In this document: in pieces, positions 35,103 to 45,771 of the stretch
Position numbering within the stretch: position 1 is the stretch's first letter
Layout of the letters: each line of letters begins with the position of its first letter
Origin: an uncultured Bacteroidales bacterium
GTDB lineage: Bacteria > Bacteroidota > Bacteroidia > Bacteroidales > UBA932
Direction: 5' to 3'
Assembly: GCA_944323785.1 (NCBI GenBank)
Contig: CALUTU010000001.1
Coordinates: 118,484 to 182,483, forward strand
DNA length: 64,000 nucleotides
Notes under the pieces: generated by a model
What the model was told of the DNA's origin: nothing
Databases searched by the model: none
What the model saw: the letters and a program-made list of their open reading frames with translations, nothing else
Translations under genes and position numbers: made by a program

Positions 35103-36134
35103 ATGATGAACAACGAAGATTTCGACGCCAGAAGTCAAAGTTCGGCTAAGGACACTGATTTCGAGGGAAAGATACGGCCTCAGGATTTCGGAGAATTCTC
35201 GGGTCAGGATAAAATTATCGAGAACCTCAGGATTTTTGTCAAGGCTGCTCTTCTGCGCGGTGAGGCGCTCGACCATATTCTTCTTCACGGACCTCCGGGA
35301 CTTGGCAAGACGACTCTGGCTCATATTGTAGCCAATGAGTTGGGAGTCAATATGAAAATAACGTCCGGACCTATATTGGACAAACCCGGAGACCTGGCCG
35401 GTCTTCTTACGAGCCTGGAAGAGGGCGATGTTCTGTTTATTGACGAGATACACCGGCTTTCCCATATTGTGGAGGAGTACCTTTATTCTGCAATGGAGGA
35501 TTTTACTATCGATATAATGATAGACAAGGGACCCGGTGCAAGATCCGTGCAGATAGGATTGAACCGTTTTACTCTCATAGGTGCGACAACCAGGAGCGGA
35601 CTTATAACTTCCCCTCTGAGAGCCAGATTCGGTATCACGGCCCATCTGGAGTATTATGATGCGTCTGTATTGAAAAATATCATTGTGCGGAGCGCCCGTA
35701 TACTGAATATTGAGATAGAGGACCGTGCGGCTATGGAGATAGCGATGCGCAGCCGCGGAACACCGCGTATCGCCAATTCCCTGCTTCGCAGGGTAAGGGA
35801 TTTCGCTCAGGTAAAAGGTTCCGGATATGTGGACCTGGAAATAGCCTCTTATGCCCTCGATGCACTGAACATAGACAAGAGAGGTCTTGATTCTATTGAC
35901 AACAAGATACTTAATACCATTATCTATAAGTTCAAGGGAGGTCCCGTGGGGCTCGGAACCATAGCTACTGCCATAGGGGAGGATCCCGGAACTGTGGAAG
36001 AAGTATATGAACCATATCTAATCAAGGAAGGTTTCATACACCGTACTCCGAGAGGAAGGGAAGCTACGGATCTGGCTTATGATCATCTCGGTGTGGACAG
36101 GTATGCTCCTGATACTTTATTTCAGTCGTTATGA
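35103..36134 (+). CDS. ruvB: Holliday junction helicase RuvB
   Basis: 343 residues; the hexameric motor that drives branch migration with RuvA. Motifs: [11 protein letters not shown] at the start, Walker [13 protein letters not shown], Walker [29 protein letters not shown] as the sensor and arginine-finger region, and the winged helix with RTPRGREAT near the end. Two ATGs lie in tandem (35103 and 35106). It overlaps the glycosyltransferase gene by 4 bp. Its partner ruvA is at 50.9 kb in this window. Confidence 0.97.
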   Translation: MMNNEDFDARSQSSAKDTDFEGKIRPQDFGEFSGQDKIIENLRIFVKAALLRGEALDHILLHGPPGLGKTTLAHIVANELGVNMKITSGPILDKPGDLAGLLTSLEEGDVLFIDEIHRLSHIVEEYLYSAMEDFTIDIMIDKGPGARSVQIGLNRFTLIGATTRSGLITSPLRARFGITAHLEYYDASVLKNIIVRSARILNIEIEDRAAMEIAMRSRGTPRIANSLLRRVRDFAQVKGSGYVDLEIASYALDALNIDKRGLDSIDNKILNTIIYKFKGGPVGLGTIATAIGEDPGTVEEVYEPYLIKEGFIHRTPRGREATDLAYDHLGVDRYAPDTLFQSL

Positions 36135-37243
36135 AAGTATTGATGGTGGCTGATGCCAGGAGCGTTCATACCCGCAGATGGGCTGTATCGCTGCAGGAGC
36201 GTGGAATAGGCATTGTTCTCTTTTCTCTCTATCCGTCACCGGATAATTTTTTTGCTGAAAAAGATATAGCACTGCATGTGTTTGATCTTTTCACATACAA
36301 GCAGTACAGAGGTATCAGAGCTTTGACGGGTATGCTGTCAGGACATGCAGCTGCTGTCAGTCAACTAAAGAAATTGATAAGGAGCGAGAGTCCGGATATA
36401 CTTCATGCCCATTATGTGACCAGTTTCGGACTCGTTGCAGCGCTTGCAGGTTTCAGGCCATTTCTAGTATCTGTATGGGGCAGTGATGTTTATGAATTTC
36501 CGGATTCTTCACTAATCAACCGTTTGTCGGTGAAATACGTACTGAGACGGGCTGACAGAATACTGTCCACCAGTCATGTCATGGCACGCAGGACATCCAG
36601 GTTTACCGGTAAGGAAATAGCGGTCACGCCATTTGGAGTCGATATAGAAAAGTTCAAAAAGATTACGGTCAAGAAGGATGATACATTTGTCGTAGGAAAT
36701 GTCAAGACACTTTCACCGAAGTACGGTATCGATGTTCTGATAAGGGCATTCAGAATGGTGAAGGACAACAACCCGAATCTTAAGACAGTATTAGTAATCG
36801 TAGGTGATGGTCCGTGCAGGAATGAATATATCGGGCTTGCAGAGGAACTCGGCATGAAAGATGATGTCAAGTTTATCGGAAAAGTACCAAACGACAAGCT
36901 TTTATGGTATTACAATTCTTTCTCAGTATCAGTGTCATTATCTGACAGTGAAAGTTTCGGTGTCGTGGCAGTTGAGGCCATGGCCTGCTGCTGTCCAGTG
37001 GTAGTTTCGGATGCGGACGGCTTTACTGAAGTTGTTGAGGACGGTGTTACCGGTTTTATAGTGCCGAAGCGTGATCCGTCTGCAGCAGCGGCCGCAATAC
37101 AGAAGTTCATAAACGATCCTGTGCTCAGGGACAGAATGGGAGCCGCTGGACGCGAGCGCGTATGCAGGTTTTATGAGTGGAATGACAATGTATCCGGGAT
37201 GATCAGAATTTATAATGAAGTTTGCGATGGCGGACGATCTTAA
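36131..37243 (+). CDS. Glycosyltransferase family 4
   Basis: A 370-residue GT-B fold retaining glycosyltransferase. The N-terminal domain has [17 protein letters not shown]. The C-terminal donor-site domain has [39 protein letters not shown], the [21 protein letters not shown] region with the ExFGxxxxE motif, and a closing [14 protein letters not shown]. It would add a sugar to a lipid-linked or surface glycan in the cytosol. An ATGA overlap with ruvB and a 29-bp overlap with the flippase gene make one transcription unit with glycan-export logic in its second half. Confidence 0.9.
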   Translation: MKVLMVADARSVHTRRWAVSLQERGIGIVLFSLYPSPDNFFAEKDIALHVFDLFTYKQYRGIRALTGMLSGHAAAVSQLKKLIRSESPDILHAHYVTSFGLVAALAGFRPFLVSVWGSDVYEFPDSSLINRLSVKYVLRRADRILSTSHVMARRTSRFTGKEIAVTPFGVDIEKFKKITVKKDDTFVVGNVKTLSPKYGIDVLIRAFRMVKDNNPNLKTVLVIVGDGPCRNEYIGLAEELGMKDDVKFIGKVPNDKLLWYYNSFSVSVSLSDSESFGVVAVEAMACCCPVVVSDADGFTEVVEDGVTGFIVPKRDPSAAAAAIQKFINDPVLRDRMGAAGRERVCRFYEWNDNVSGMIRIYNEVCDGGRS

Positions 37244-38681
37244 AGCCAGGACTGCAAAAGGAATAGGGTGGGGCTTCACTGAAAATATCCTAGGATCAGG
37301 TATTTTCGGTGTTGCCAATATTATTCTAGCTCATATTCTTTCTCCGGAGGATTTCGGTATTATCGGAATGACTGCTATTTTTCTCACATTATCCAATTCT
37401 CTGGTTGACAGTGGTTTTGCCAATGCCCTTACCCGTAAGAAAGAAGTTACGCCCAAGGATCTGGATACAGTGTTCTATTTTAATTTGACCGTCAGTTCTT
37501 TTCTTTATGCAGTGCTGTATTTCACAGCACCATATATTGCCGGATTTTTCGGACAGGAAGTTCTTACTGGTGTGATCAGGATATTAAGTCTTTCTTTGAT
37601 TATTAATGCATTCGGCATAGTACATAAAATATTGCTCTACCGTAGTATAGATTTCAGGACTCAGGCCTGGATCTCTTTTGTATCCTCTTTGACTGCTGCC
37701 CTGATATCCATAATATGTGCGTTTAAGGGTATGGGTCTGTGGAGTCTGGTCATTCTGCAGCTTGTGAGGATTACCGTAAGCAGTATACTATTGTGGGCGG
37801 TATCCGGGTGGCATCCCGGTTTCAGGTTTTCCATGTCAAGCTTCAAGGAGATGTTTGCGTTCGGGAGCCGTCTGCTGATAACGTCCATTATGAGTACAGT
37901 ATGGTCTGAGATATATTCTCTGATAATAGGTAAGGTCTATACACCGGCTACTCTAGGACTGTATTCCCGGGCTGAGAAAGTGAAGGCAATGTTCACTTCC
38001 AATATCGGAATGGTAATGCAGCGAGTCTCCTATCCTGTGCTGTCCAAAGTACAGGACGAGAGCCAGCGTCAGGTACAGGTTTATCGTAAAGTATTCAAAA
38101 CTACTGTATTGCTATCCTTTACCGCAATTTTCGGGTTATGGGCCGTAGCAGAGCCGTTTATGGTTACTGTGTTCGGCAAGCAGTGGCTGCCGGCCGTAGG
38201 CTACCTGCGGATTTTGTGTTTTTCCGGATTGTTTCTCCCTCTTATGTTGAGTTGTGTCAATGTAATCAATGCGGACGGCCGTTCTGACATTACTCTCAGG
38301 CTTGAGGTGCTGAAGGTGCTCTTCGGGATAGTACCGGTGCTGTTCGGAATTTTCATAAGTGTTGACGCGATGCTCTGGAGCATGATATTTACTTCAGCGC
38401 TTCTTTATATCATACATGCATGGTATGTTTCCAGACTCATTGATTACAGTGTGCTGAGGCAGTTGTCCGATATCTTTCCCATTTTCTTAATTTCACTTTT
38501 TATGGCCTTGATTGTCAACTTGTTCAATAATCTCGACATACAACCATGGCTGCTGTTGATTATCCAGGTTGCTGTGGGCGGACTGATAATTGTACTTGTC
38601 TATGAACTGGTCTACAGAAGTGAGGAATACAGAGATATAAGGTCTGAGTTACAAAAGTTTTGCAAAAGTGCTGAAAAGTGA
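37215..38681 (+). CDS. Polysaccharide flippase (WzxC-like, MOP superfamily)
   Basis: 488 residues with about 12-14 TM helices. Features of the oligosaccharidyl-lipid flippase family are the start AKGIGWGFTENILGSGIFGVANIILAHILSPEDFGIIGM, followed by NALTRKKEVTPKDLDTVFYFNL, and the mid-protein IIGKVYTPATLGLYSRAEKVK. It is expected to flip lipid-linked sugars made by enzymes such as the preceding glycosyltransferase. A second in-frame ATG at 37227 would reduce the overlap with the previous gene. Substrate unknown. Confidence 0.88.
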   Translation: MKFAMADDLKARTAKGIGWGFTENILGSGIFGVANIILAHILSPEDFGIIGMTAIFLTLSNSLVDSGFANALTRKKEVTPKDLDTVFYFNLTVSSFLYAVLYFTAPYIAGFFGQEVLTGVIRILSLSLIINAFGIVHKILLYRSIDFRTQAWISFVSSLTAALISIICAFKGMGLWSLVILQLVRITVSSILLWAVSGWHPGFRFSMSSFKEMFAFGSRLLITSIMSTVWSEIYSLIIGKVYTPATLGLYSRAEKVKAMFTSNIGMVMQRVSYPVLSKVQDESQRQVQVYRKVFKTTVLLSFTAIFGLWAVAEPFMVTVFGKQWLPAVGYLRILCFSGLFLPLMLSCVNVINADGRSDITLRLEVLKVLFGIVPVLFGIFISVDAMLWSMIFTSALLYIIHAWYVSRLIDYSVLRQLSDIFPIFLISLFMALIVNLFNNLDIQPWLLLIIQVAVGGLIIVLVYELVYRSEEYRDIRSELQKFCKSAEK

Positions 38682-38718
38682 GTAAAATTGCACCAAATTT
38701 TAATTCTATTGATACATT

Positions 38719-40665
38719 ATGGAGGATAAGTTAATTTCCAAAGTACCCGAAGGTCCTTTGGCTGAAAAATGGACAAAGCATAAAGCCGCAATCCGTGTAG
38801 TCAGCCCTGCCAATAAGAGAAAGCTCGACATTATCGTTATCGGCACAGGCCTCGGCGGTGCATCCGCAGCCGCCACTCTCGGTGAACTCGGTTATAATGT
38901 CAAGATTTTCTGCATCAGCGACTCTCCCCGCCGCGCCCACTCTATCGCAGCCCAGGGAGGTATCAACGCCGCCAAGAACTATCAGAATGACAATGACTCA
39001 GTGTACCGTCTCTTCTACGACACCATCAAGGGAGGCGACTACCGCAGCCGTGAGGCCAATGTCTACAGGCTCGCAGAGGTCAGCAATCTGATCATCGACC
39101 AGTGTGTGGCACAGGGCGTTCCTTTCGCACGTGACTACGGCGGACTGCTCGACAACCGCTCCTTCGGAGGCGCTCAGGTAAGCCGTACATTCTATGCCCG
39201 CGGTCAAACCGGGCAGCAGCTCCTCCTCGGTGCCTACGCTTCCCTGAACCGTCAGATCGCTAAGGGTACTGTCAAATCATATCCCCGTCATGAGATGCTC
39301 GAGCTCGTGGTCATCAACGGTGAGGCCCGCGGTATCATCACCCGCAACCTCGTAACCGGTGAGATCGAGCGTTTCGGAGCCCACGCCGTAGTGCTGGCTT
39401 CCGGAGGATACGGAAATACTTATTTCCTCTCAACCAATGCCATGAACTCCAACGGTTCAGCCGCATGGCACTGCTACAAGAAGGGCGCTTACTTCGCAAA
39501 TCCCTGCTTTGCCCAGATTCACCCCACATGCATTCCCGTGCACGGTGACCAGCAGTCCAAGCTGACCCTGATGAGTGAGTCCCTCCGTAATGACGGACGT
39601 ATCTGGGTTCCCAAGAAGATGGAGGATGTAAAGAAACTCCGTGCAAAGCAGATCAAGGGCTCTCAGATTCCTGAAGAGGACCGCGACTACTATCTCGAGC
39701 GCAGGTATCCCGCTTTCGGTAACCTCGTTCCCCGTGACGTGGCATCCCGCGCCGCCAAGGAGAGATGCGATGCCGGATACGGTGTGAACGAGACCGGACT
39801 CGCAGTGTTCCTCGATTTCTCCTCTGCTATCCAGAGGCTCGGAAAGGACGTCATCACAGCCCGTTACGGCAACCTTTTCCAGATGTACGAGAAGATTACA
39901 GGCGTCAATCCCTACGAGGAGCCTATGATGATATATCCCGCCATCCACTATACCATGGGCGGTATCTGGGTAGACTACAACCTCCAGACCACCATCCCCG
40001 GACTCTATGCCATCGGTGAGGCCAACTTCTCCGACCACGGCGGTAACCGTCTCGGAGCCTCCGCCCTCATGCAGGGTCTGGCTGACGGATATTTCATCCT
40101 TCCTTACACTATCGGAGACTATCTCTCGCATAAGATACAGGAGCCCAAGGTCAACACCAACACTCCTGAGTTCGATGAGGCGGAGAAAGCTGTCAAGGAG
40201 CGTATCAACTACTTCATCAACAACAAGGGTACACAGCCTGTTGACTACTACCACAAGAAACTCGGACACATCATGTGGGAGAAAGTCGGCATGGCCCGTG
40301 ACAAGAAGGGTCTCGAGGAGGCTATCAAGGAGATTCACGACCTCCACGCTGAGTATGTGAAGGACGTATATGTTCCCGGTTCCAATGATGAGTTCAACCA
40401 GGAGCTTGAGAAAGCACTCCGTGTAGACGACTTCTTCGAGATCGGCGAACTGATGGCCCGTGACGCTCTCAACCGCAACGAGTCCTGCGGAGGTCACTTC
40501 AGGGTAGAGATGCAGACTGCCGACGGTGAGACACTCCGTGATGACAAGAACTACCAGTATGTCAGCGCATGGGAGTATGCCGGCGAGGGCAAGGAACCTA
40601 TTTTCCACAAGGAAGACCTTGTATTTGAATTTGTTAAGCCTTCAACACGTAACTATAAAGACTAA
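38719..40665 (+). CDS. frdA: Fumarate reductase / succinate dehydrogenase flavoprotein subunit
   Basis: 648 residues. It binds FAD and interconverts fumarate and succinate at the inner face of the membrane. [17 protein letters not shown] is the dinucleotide fold, [14 protein letters not shown] has the His that holds FAD covalently, HPTCIP belongs to the substrate site, and [12 protein letters not shown] and [22 protein letters not shown] close the FAD pocket. In fermenting Bacteroidales the enzyme mainly reduces fumarate. The iron-sulfur subunit follows after 14 bp, but no cytochrome b subunit precedes it; a flippase gene ends 37 bp upstream. Confidence 0.95.
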   Translation: MEDKLISKVPEGPLAEKWTKHKAAIRVVSPANKRKLDIIVIGTGLGGASAAATLGELGYNVKIFCISDSPRRAHSIAAQGGINAAKNYQNDNDSVYRLFYDTIKGGDYRSREANVYRLAEVSNLIIDQCVAQGVPFARDYGGLLDNRSFGGAQVSRTFYARGQTGQQLLLGAYASLNRQIAKGTVKSYPRHEMLELVVINGEARGIITRNLVTGEIERFGAHAVVLASGGYGNTYFLSTNAMNSNGSAAWHCYKKGAYFANPCFAQIHPTCIPVHGDQQSKLTLMSESLRNDGRIWVPKKMEDVKKLRAKQIKGSQIPEEDRDYYLERRYPAFGNLVPRDVASRAAKERCDAGYGVNETGLAVFLDFSSAIQRLGKDVITARYGNLFQMYEKITGVNPYEEPMMIYPAIHYTMGGIWVDYNLQTTIPGLYAIGEANFSDHGGNRLGASALMQGLADGYFILPYTIGDYLSHKIQEPKVNTNTPEFDEAEKAVKERINYFINNKGTQPVDYYHKKLGHIMWEKVGMARDKKGLEEAIKEIHDLHAEYVKDVYVPGSNDEFNQELEKALRVDDFFEIGELMARDALNRNESCGGHFRVEMQTADGETLRDDKNYQYVSAWEYAGEGKEPIFHKEDLVFEFVKPSTRNYKD

Positions 40666-40679
40666 GGAGGGATATTATT

Positions 40680-41459
40680 ATGAATTTTACTTTGAAAGTA
40701 TGGCGTCAGCCTAACGCCAAGACAAAAGGACATTTCGAAACATATAAAGTGTCCAATATATCGCCCGACACTTCGTTCCTCGAGATGCTCGATATCCTCA
40801 ACGATCAGCTGATACGTGAGGGCAATGAACCTGTTGCTGTCAACAAGGGTTGCAAGAATTCCGGTCCTATCGCATTTGACCATGACTGCCGCGAGGGTAT
40901 CTGCGGTATGTGCTCGCTCTATATCAACGGTCATCCCCACGGACCTGACAGCGAGATTACTACCTGCCAGCTCCACATGCGTAAGTTCAAGGACGGCGAT
41001 ACCATCACTATCGAGCCTTGGAGAAGCGCAGGTTTCCCCATCATCAAGGACCTGGTAGTAAACCGCGGTGCCTTTGACAAGATACTTCAGGCCGGTGGAT
41101 TTATCTCCATCAATGCTGGTTCTGCTCAGGATGCGAATGCTATTCCTATTCCCAAGCAGAAGGCTGACGAGAGTATGGACGCAGCAGCCTGCGTAGGTTG
41201 CGGAGCATGTGTAGCCACCTGTAAGAACGGCTCTGCAATGCTCTTCGTAGCAGCACGTGTAAGTTCGCTCGCACTCCTTCCTCAGGGACGTCCTGAGGCA
41301 GCACGCAGGGCCAAGGCTATGGTAGCCAAGATGGACGAGCTCGGATTCGGTGCCTGCACCAACACCCAGGCATGCCAGAGTGAGTGTCCTAAGGGCATCA
41401 CAGTAAGCCACATTGCCCGCCTCAACCGCGAGTTCCTCTGCGCTAAGTTAAAAGACTAG
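40680..41459 (+). CDS. frdB: Fumarate reductase / succinate dehydrogenase iron-sulfur subunit
   Basis: 259 residues. The N-terminal plant-type ferredoxin domain carries [20 protein letters not shown] (2Fe-2S), and the C-terminal domain has [11 protein letters not shown] and [15 protein letters not shown] for the other clusters. It passes electrons between quinone chemistry in the membrane and FrdA. A strong ribosome site AAGGAGGG precedes the ATG by 8 bases. It is cotranscribed with frdA. Confidence 0.95.
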   Translation: MNFTLKVWRQPNAKTKGHFETYKVSNISPDTSFLEMLDILNDQLIREGNEPVAVNKGCKNSGPIAFDHDCREGICGMCSLYINGHPHGPDSEITTCQLHMRKFKDGDTITIEPWRSAGFPIIKDLVVNRGAFDKILQAGGFISINAGSAQDANAIPIPKQKADESMDAAACVGCGACVATCKNGSAMLFVAARVSSLALLPQGRPEAARRAKAMVAKMDELGFGACTNTQACQSECPKGITVSHIARLNREFLCAKLKD

Positions 41460-41464
41460 CCGTC

Positions 41465-42253
41465 ATGGAGTACTTTGTCACCTGTAGCGGGATTCCGGTA
41501 CATGTCTCTGAGACAGGATCAGGTGACAAAGCAGTAGTTTTGCTCCACGGTTATCTCGAAACATTGTATATATGGGAAGACTTCAGGGCTCTTTTTCCTG
41601 AGTCTTCCCATATTATTTCTATCGATCTTCCAGGCCTCGGACTCTCCGGTTCGGCACCTGAGGTCAATTCCATGCAATACGATGCCATGGTTCTCGTGTC
41701 CCTTTTCGACAAGTTGTCTATTTCCAAAGCTCTGATAATAGGGCATTCCATGGGTGGATACGTCGGGCAGCGCTTTCTGAGAGATTATCCTGACCGTATA
41801 TCTGCCTTGGTCAATGTCAATTCCAATCCTTATGCCGATGATCCCCTAAAGGTAAAGGACAGGGAAAAGGAGATATCCTTCATACTTAATGGAAAACTGG
41901 TTCAGTTGGCGCAGATAGCCATTCCGAACATGTATTCCAAGGCAAATCTAAGGAATTGCGATGATAAGGTTGCGGAAACAGTCGAAATCTGCGAAACACA
42001 TGACCCGGAAGGGGTTGCTGCAGTCGTCAGGGGATTAATGACACGTGATGACAATGTAGCTCTTCTCTCGTCCGCTAAAGTACCTGTGATGTTCATATAC
42101 GGTGATTCGGACGTATATGCGCCCTTATCCCGGATTCAGCAGATCATGAATGATTTACCCGGTTGCCGTCATGAAATCGTACCCGGTACAGGACATAATA
42201 CCCACGTAGAGAATCCCAGGGCAGTCTACGACTTGGTTTCTTCGCTGCTGTAG
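41465..42253 (+). CDS. Alpha/beta hydrolase
   Basis: 262 residues with no signal peptide. HGYLETLYIWEDF is the oxyanion-hole HG motif, GHSMGG (S95) the nucleophile elbow, D-S-D (VMFIYGDSDVYAP) the acid strand, and GTGHNTHVE holds the catalytic His (H244). It is a generic esterase/lipase-like fold; the substrate is unknown. It starts 5 bp after frdB and may be cotranscribed with it. The 3' end overlaps the convergent hflX by 28 bp. Confidence 0.88.
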   Translation: MEYFVTCSGIPVHVSETGSGDKAVVLLHGYLETLYIWEDFRALFPESSHIISIDLPGLGLSGSAPEVNSMQYDAMVLVSLFDKLSISKALIIGHSMGGYVGQRFLRDYPDRISALVNVNSNPYADDPLKVKDREKEISFILNGKLVQLAQIAIPNMYSKANLRNCDDKVAETVEICETHDPEGVAAVVRGLMTRDDNVALLSSAKVPVMFIYGDSDVYAPLSRIQQIMNDLPGCRHEIVPGTGHNTHVENPRAVYDLVSSLL

Positions 42254-43440
42254 GTTTCATACAGCAGGTTGTTGAACGGGTATCTGCCCTCATGTATGGA
42301 TTTCACCATGCTGTATAGGTCTTTCCTGAGTTTTTCTATGTTTATTCTCTCTTTTGCGGAAATAAATATGCAGGCAGAATTCTCTTTTGCAACCCACATT
42401 TTCTCAAGTCTTTCAAGCGGAATGTTCTCGGGCTTCTCCTCCTCAAAGTCGTACTCTGATTTCTCCTTGTAGTTGTACGCATCTATCTTGTTGAAAACCA
42501 TAAATATAGGCTTATCTTTCGCGCCTATGTCCATCAATGTGGAGTTCACTGCCCTGATCTGTTCCTCGAAGTCAGGATGGGATATGTCCACTACATGGAG
42601 AAGTATGTCTGCCTCCCTTATTTCATCAAGAGTGCTTTTGAATGACTCAATCAGTTCTGTAGGCAGCTTTCTGATGAATCCTACCGTGTCGGACAGGAGG
42701 AAGGGCACATTTTCTATAACTACCTTCCTTACCGTTGTGTCCAGTGTTGCAAACAGTTTGTTCTCAGCGAATACATCGCTCTTGGACAACAGGTTCATCA
42801 GGGTGCTTTTTCCGGCGTTCGTGTAGCCTACAAGCGATACCCTTACAAGAGAGCCGCGGTTTCCTCTCTGAGAGGCCATCTGTCGGTCTATCTTCTTGAG
42901 CTGCTCTTTCAGGAGACTTATTTTATTCAGAATGATTCTTCTGTCAGTCTCTATCTGGCTTTCTCCGGGACCTCTCATACCGATACCTCCCCGCTGTCTT
43001 TCCAGGTGTGTCCACATTCTGGTAAGTCTGGGCAAAAGGTATTGATACTGTGCAAGTTCTACCTGTGTCTTTGCGTATGCGGTCTTTGCCCGCTGGGCAA
43101 ATATGTCCAGTATCAGGTTAGTTCTGTCAAGTATTCTGCATCCCAGTTCCTTTTCGAGGTTTCTGAGCTGTGAAGGGCTGAGCTCATCGTCAAAGATAAC
43201 GAGTTTGATTTCGTGCTCTTCGATGTACGCCTTTATCTCTTCCAGTTTACCTGATCCGACGTATGTCCTGGAGTTTGCCCTTTCCATTTTCTGAGTGAAC
43301 CTTTTCTCACTTCTTGCACCTGCTGTGAGTGCCAGGAATTCCAGTTCGTCCAGATTCTCCTTAATCCTTCTCTCATCGGTTCCCTGAGGTATGACTGATA
43401 CCGTTACTATTCTTTCAAATTCTTCTGTTACCTGTTTCAT
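42226..43440 (-). CDS. hflX: Ribosome-associated GTPase HflX
   Basis: 404 residues. HflX splits stalled ribosomes under stress. The N-terminal HflX domain (NSRTYVGSGKLEEI and VIFDDELSPSQLRNLE, then ILDIFAQRAKT) is followed by the linker GPGESQIETDRR and a G domain with GYTNAGKST (G1), DTVGFIRKLP (G3) and NKIDAY (G4). Its promoter region would lie in or near the tonB terminator hairpin. Confidence 0.95.
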   Translation of the reverse strand: MKQVTEEFERIVTVSVIPQGTDERRIKENLDELEFLALTAGARSEKRFTQKMERANSRTYVGSGKLEEIKAYIEEHEIKLVIFDDELSPSQLRNLEKELGCRILDRTNLILDIFAQRAKTAYAKTQVELAQYQYLLPRLTRMWTHLERQRGGIGMRGPGESQIETDRRIILNKISLLKEQLKKIDRQMASQRGNRGSLVRVSLVGYTNAGKSTLMNLLSKSDVFAENKLFATLDTTVRKVVIENVPFLLSDTVGFIRKLPTELIESFKSTLDEIREADILLHVVDISHPDFEEQIRAVNSTLMDIGAKDKPIFMVFNKIDAYNYKEKSEYDFEEEKPENIPLERLEKMWVAKENSACIFISAKERINIEKLRKDLYSMVKSIHEGRYPFNNLLYETYSSEETKS

Positions 43441-43446
43441 ATTCTC

Positions 43447-43484
43447 AAAAAAATGAGGCTGACTCTTTTCAGGGACAGCCTCAT
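43447..43484 (-). terminator. Rho-independent terminator of tonB
   Basis: On the minus strand, ATGAGGCTG (43476-43484) pairs with CAGCCTCAT (43453-43461), followed by seven T residues (plus A-run 43447-43453). It lies 20 bp after the tonB stop codon. Confidence 0.9.
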
Positions 43485-43505
43485 CTAAGTTAACAGTTGA
43501 CCGTT

Positions 43506-44201
43506 TTAGTTTCTGAGCTGGAAGTAGATAGGGAAGTTATACGTTACACGTACTGCTTTATCCCTCTGTCTTCCAGGTGTCCACTTCGGAGACATCGAGA
43601 CTACGCGGATGGCTTCCTGATCAAGTGAGGGGTCAACACCTCTGAGCACCTTGATGTTGGTAAGTGAACCGTCTGCCTCAATTGTGAACTGGAGGGTTAC
43701 ACGTCCGGAAATACCGTTCTCTCGTGCTACTTCAGGATAAACCATGTTTGAGAATACCCACTTGGTGAACTCATTTGCATCACCTCCGTTGAAAGAAGGT
43801 TTTTCCTCTACGAGGGTGTAGGGTATAGGAGCCTCTTCGATGGTCTCTTCTGCAACTTCCGCTACGTAGTCCATAATCTCCACTCCCATGTCAGCTTCAT
43901 CCTCAAGGCTGATGAAAAGGTCTGTATCGACAACGATGTCATCATCAACGACCTCAATCATATCAGACAGTACGGGAACCTTGGGAGCCTCGGGGGGCGG
44001 GGGAGGGGCCTCTGTAGTTACGGGTACCTGCTCTACTTCAATTGGTGCCGCTTCCTCCTGCTGGATGACGGACTCTGTCTTTTCACTGGTGCTCCACTCG
44101 AAAGCGCAAAGTATGACTCCGAGAGCTATGATAAGACCTAACTCTCTGTAGAACATCTTTTTGTTCTCGAGGTTCGCTTTAGGAGATTTTTTAACTTCCA
44201 T
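43506..44201 (-). CDS. TonB-family energy transducer
   Basis: 231 residues: an N-terminal TM anchor (about 21-39, after the basic KKSPKANLENKK), a Pro/Glu-rich periplasmic spacer with EAPPPPPEAPKVP, and the TonB C-terminal domain (VYPEVARENGISGRVTLQFTIEADGSLTNIKVLRG and KWTPGRQRDKAVRVTYNFPIYF). It couples the inner-membrane proton gradient to outer-membrane transporters. It is monocistronic, with a clear terminator. Bacteroidales usually carry several paralogues, so the specific partner is unknown. Confidence 0.93.
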   Translation of the reverse strand: MEVKKSPKANLENKKMFYRELGLIIALGVILCAFEWSTSEKTESVIQQEEAAPIEVEQVPVTTEAPPPPPEAPKVPVLSDMIEVVDDDIVVDTDLFISLEDEADMGVEIMDYVAEVAEETIEEAPIPYTLVEEKPSFNGGDANEFTKWVFSNMVYPEVARENGISGRVTLQFTIEADGSLTNIKVLRGVDPSLDQEAIRVVSMSPKWTPGRQRDKAVRVTYNFPIYFQLRN

Positions 44202-44291
44202 CTTATTTGTGTTTTTTCTAATTTTCCGAGTGTAAAAGTAGGAATAATTTCTGAATTAACACAAAAATTGTTGAAAAAACTGTTAAAAACT

Positions 44292-45233
44292 TTAGATAAG
44301 TCCGAGTTCGTGGAGAATCTTGTTGGTGTTTCTCTGCTTCTCGGCACCCTCGTGGAATCTCTTCTCCTCCTCGGCTGTAAGTTCAACTTTTACAATGCCT
44401 TCAACGCCGTCCTTACCGATAACTACGGGAACACCGAGGCAGATGTCGTCTTCGCCGTACTCACCGTTCTGGGGCACGCTGCAGGGGATGATTCTCTTCT
44501 CGTCGTGCAGGATAGCGCGGACGATGCTTGCTGCGCAGGCGCCGGGTGCGTAGTATGCTGAGGTACCCATCAGTTTGGTGATGGTTGCACCGCCTACCAT
44601 GGTGTCTGCTATCACTTTCTCGCGCTGCTCTGCTGTGAGGAGCTTCTCGATCTTACCGCCCTTGTAGAGCACGCTGCTCATCAGGGGAACCATTGTTGCG
44701 TCGCCGTGTGCGCCGATAACCATGCCGTCAATCTCGCACATAGGCACGTTGAGAGCCTGGCTCAGATAGTATGTAAAACGGCTGCTGTCCAGAGCACCGC
44801 CCATACCGATGAGGTGGTTCTTCTTTACGCCGCTGGTCTTGTATGTAAGGTAGGTCATGGTGTCCATAGGGTTGGAGACCATAACGATGAATGCCTCGGG
44901 GGAGTTCTTTACCACGTTGGCTACAACCTCGCTTACGATTTTTGCGTTGGTGCCGATGAGGTCCTCTCTGGACATACCCGGCTTGCGGGGCATACCGGAG
45001 GTGATGACTACTACGTCGGAGCCTGCTGTGGCCTCGTAGTTGTTGGTCACTCCTGTGATCTTGGTGTTGATACCCATTATTTTGGCAGACTGCTGGATGT
45101 CGATGGCCTTGCCCTCTGCGAAACCCTCTCTAACGTCGAGAAGTACGACCTCTTTGCAGATGTTCCAGCTTGCGAGTACGTTGGCGCAGGTTGCACCTAC
45201 ATTGCCAACTCCGATAACACTAACTTTTGACAT
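44292..45233 (-). CDS. mdh: Malate dehydrogenase
   Basis: 313 residues; NAD-dependent oxidoreduction of malate and oxaloacetate, feeding the fumarate-reducing branch that FrdAB closes. VSVIGVGNVGATCANVLA is the Rossmann loop, SGMPRKPGMSREDL the mobile substrate loop with the arginines, VSNPMDTMTYL the NAD contact, and MGGALDSSRF / VIGAHGDATMVPL carry the catalytic region and His. The start at 45233 (MSKVSVIG) places the Rossmann loop at the N-terminus; a frame from 45272 adds an unlikely leader. It is LDH-like MDH in type. Confidence 0.95.
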   Translation of the reverse strand: MSKVSVIGVGNVGATCANVLASWNICKEVVLLDVREGFAEGKAIDIQQSAKIMGINTKITGVTNNYEATAGSDVVVITSGMPRKPGMSREDLIGTNAKIVSEVVANVVKNSPEAFIVMVSNPMDTMTYLTYKTSGVKKNHLIGMGGALDSSRFTYYLSQALNVPMCEIDGMVIGAHGDATMVPLMSSVLYKGGKIEKLLTAEQREKVIADTMVGGATITKLMGTSAYYAPGACAASIVRAILHDEKRIIPCSVPQNGEYGEDDICLGVPVVIGKDGVEGIVKVELTAEEEKRFHEGAEKQRNTNKILHELGLI

Positions 45234-45284
45234 AGTTGTAATTTTATTAATTTTACAAAAATTTTTAAGCAAAAATCAGACCGC

Positions 45285-45770
45285 ATGATAAGATTTGAAG
45301 TCATAGATGCAACCTTCAATTTGCGACGCAAAAATGCAATTAAAAATTGGATTAATGAAATCATTCTGAGTAAAAATCGCAAAACAGGCTCAGTAAATTA
45401 TCTATTTGCGTCCGACGAGTATGTACTAAACGTAAACCGGCAGTACTTGGGGCATGACTACTATACTGACATCATCACTTTTGACACGTCCGACTATGAA
45501 GTCCCGTCAGCCGGCAGGCGTTCGGAAGGTATCCTTTCAGCAGACATAGTAATCAGTCTGGATACTGTCCTTGCCAACAGTTCGACGTACGGCTCGACAT
45601 TTTCTACTGAACTTTACAGAGTTATGGCACACGGTATCCTACATCTTCTTGATTTCGATGATCATACTGAGCAGGAGAGAGCTCTGATGCGGGATGCTGA
45701 GGAACAGGCTTTGAAGTTGCTTCCTCAATTCGGTTTGGGCGAGGACCAGGTTTATCATTCAACTAAGTAA
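45285..45770 (+). CDS. ybeY: Endoribonuclease YbeY (16S rRNA maturation)
   Basis: A 161-residue, zinc-dependent RNase for 16S rRNA 3'-end maturation and ribosome quality control. The metal site HGILHLLDFDDH matches the H-G-x-L-H-L-x-G-x-D-H family motif except that Phe-Asp replaces Gly-Tyr, as is common in this phylum. NRQYLGHDYYTDIITFD is the other conserved block. It is divergent from mdh across 51 bp and its stop is 1 bp before mnmG. Confidence 0.93.
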   Translation: MIRFEVIDATFNLRRKNAIKNWINEIILSKNRKTGSVNYLFASDEYVLNVNRQYLGHDYYTDIITFDTSDYEVPSAGRRSEGILSADIVISLDTVLANSSTYGSTFSTELYRVMAHGILHLLDFDDHTEQERALMRDAEEQALKLLPQFGLGEDQVYHSTK

Positions 45771-45771
45771 G

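Noticed and set aside
39457-40608. 383-codon minus-strand frame
   Set aside because: It is the antisense of frdA, which is supported by strong motifs along its whole length.
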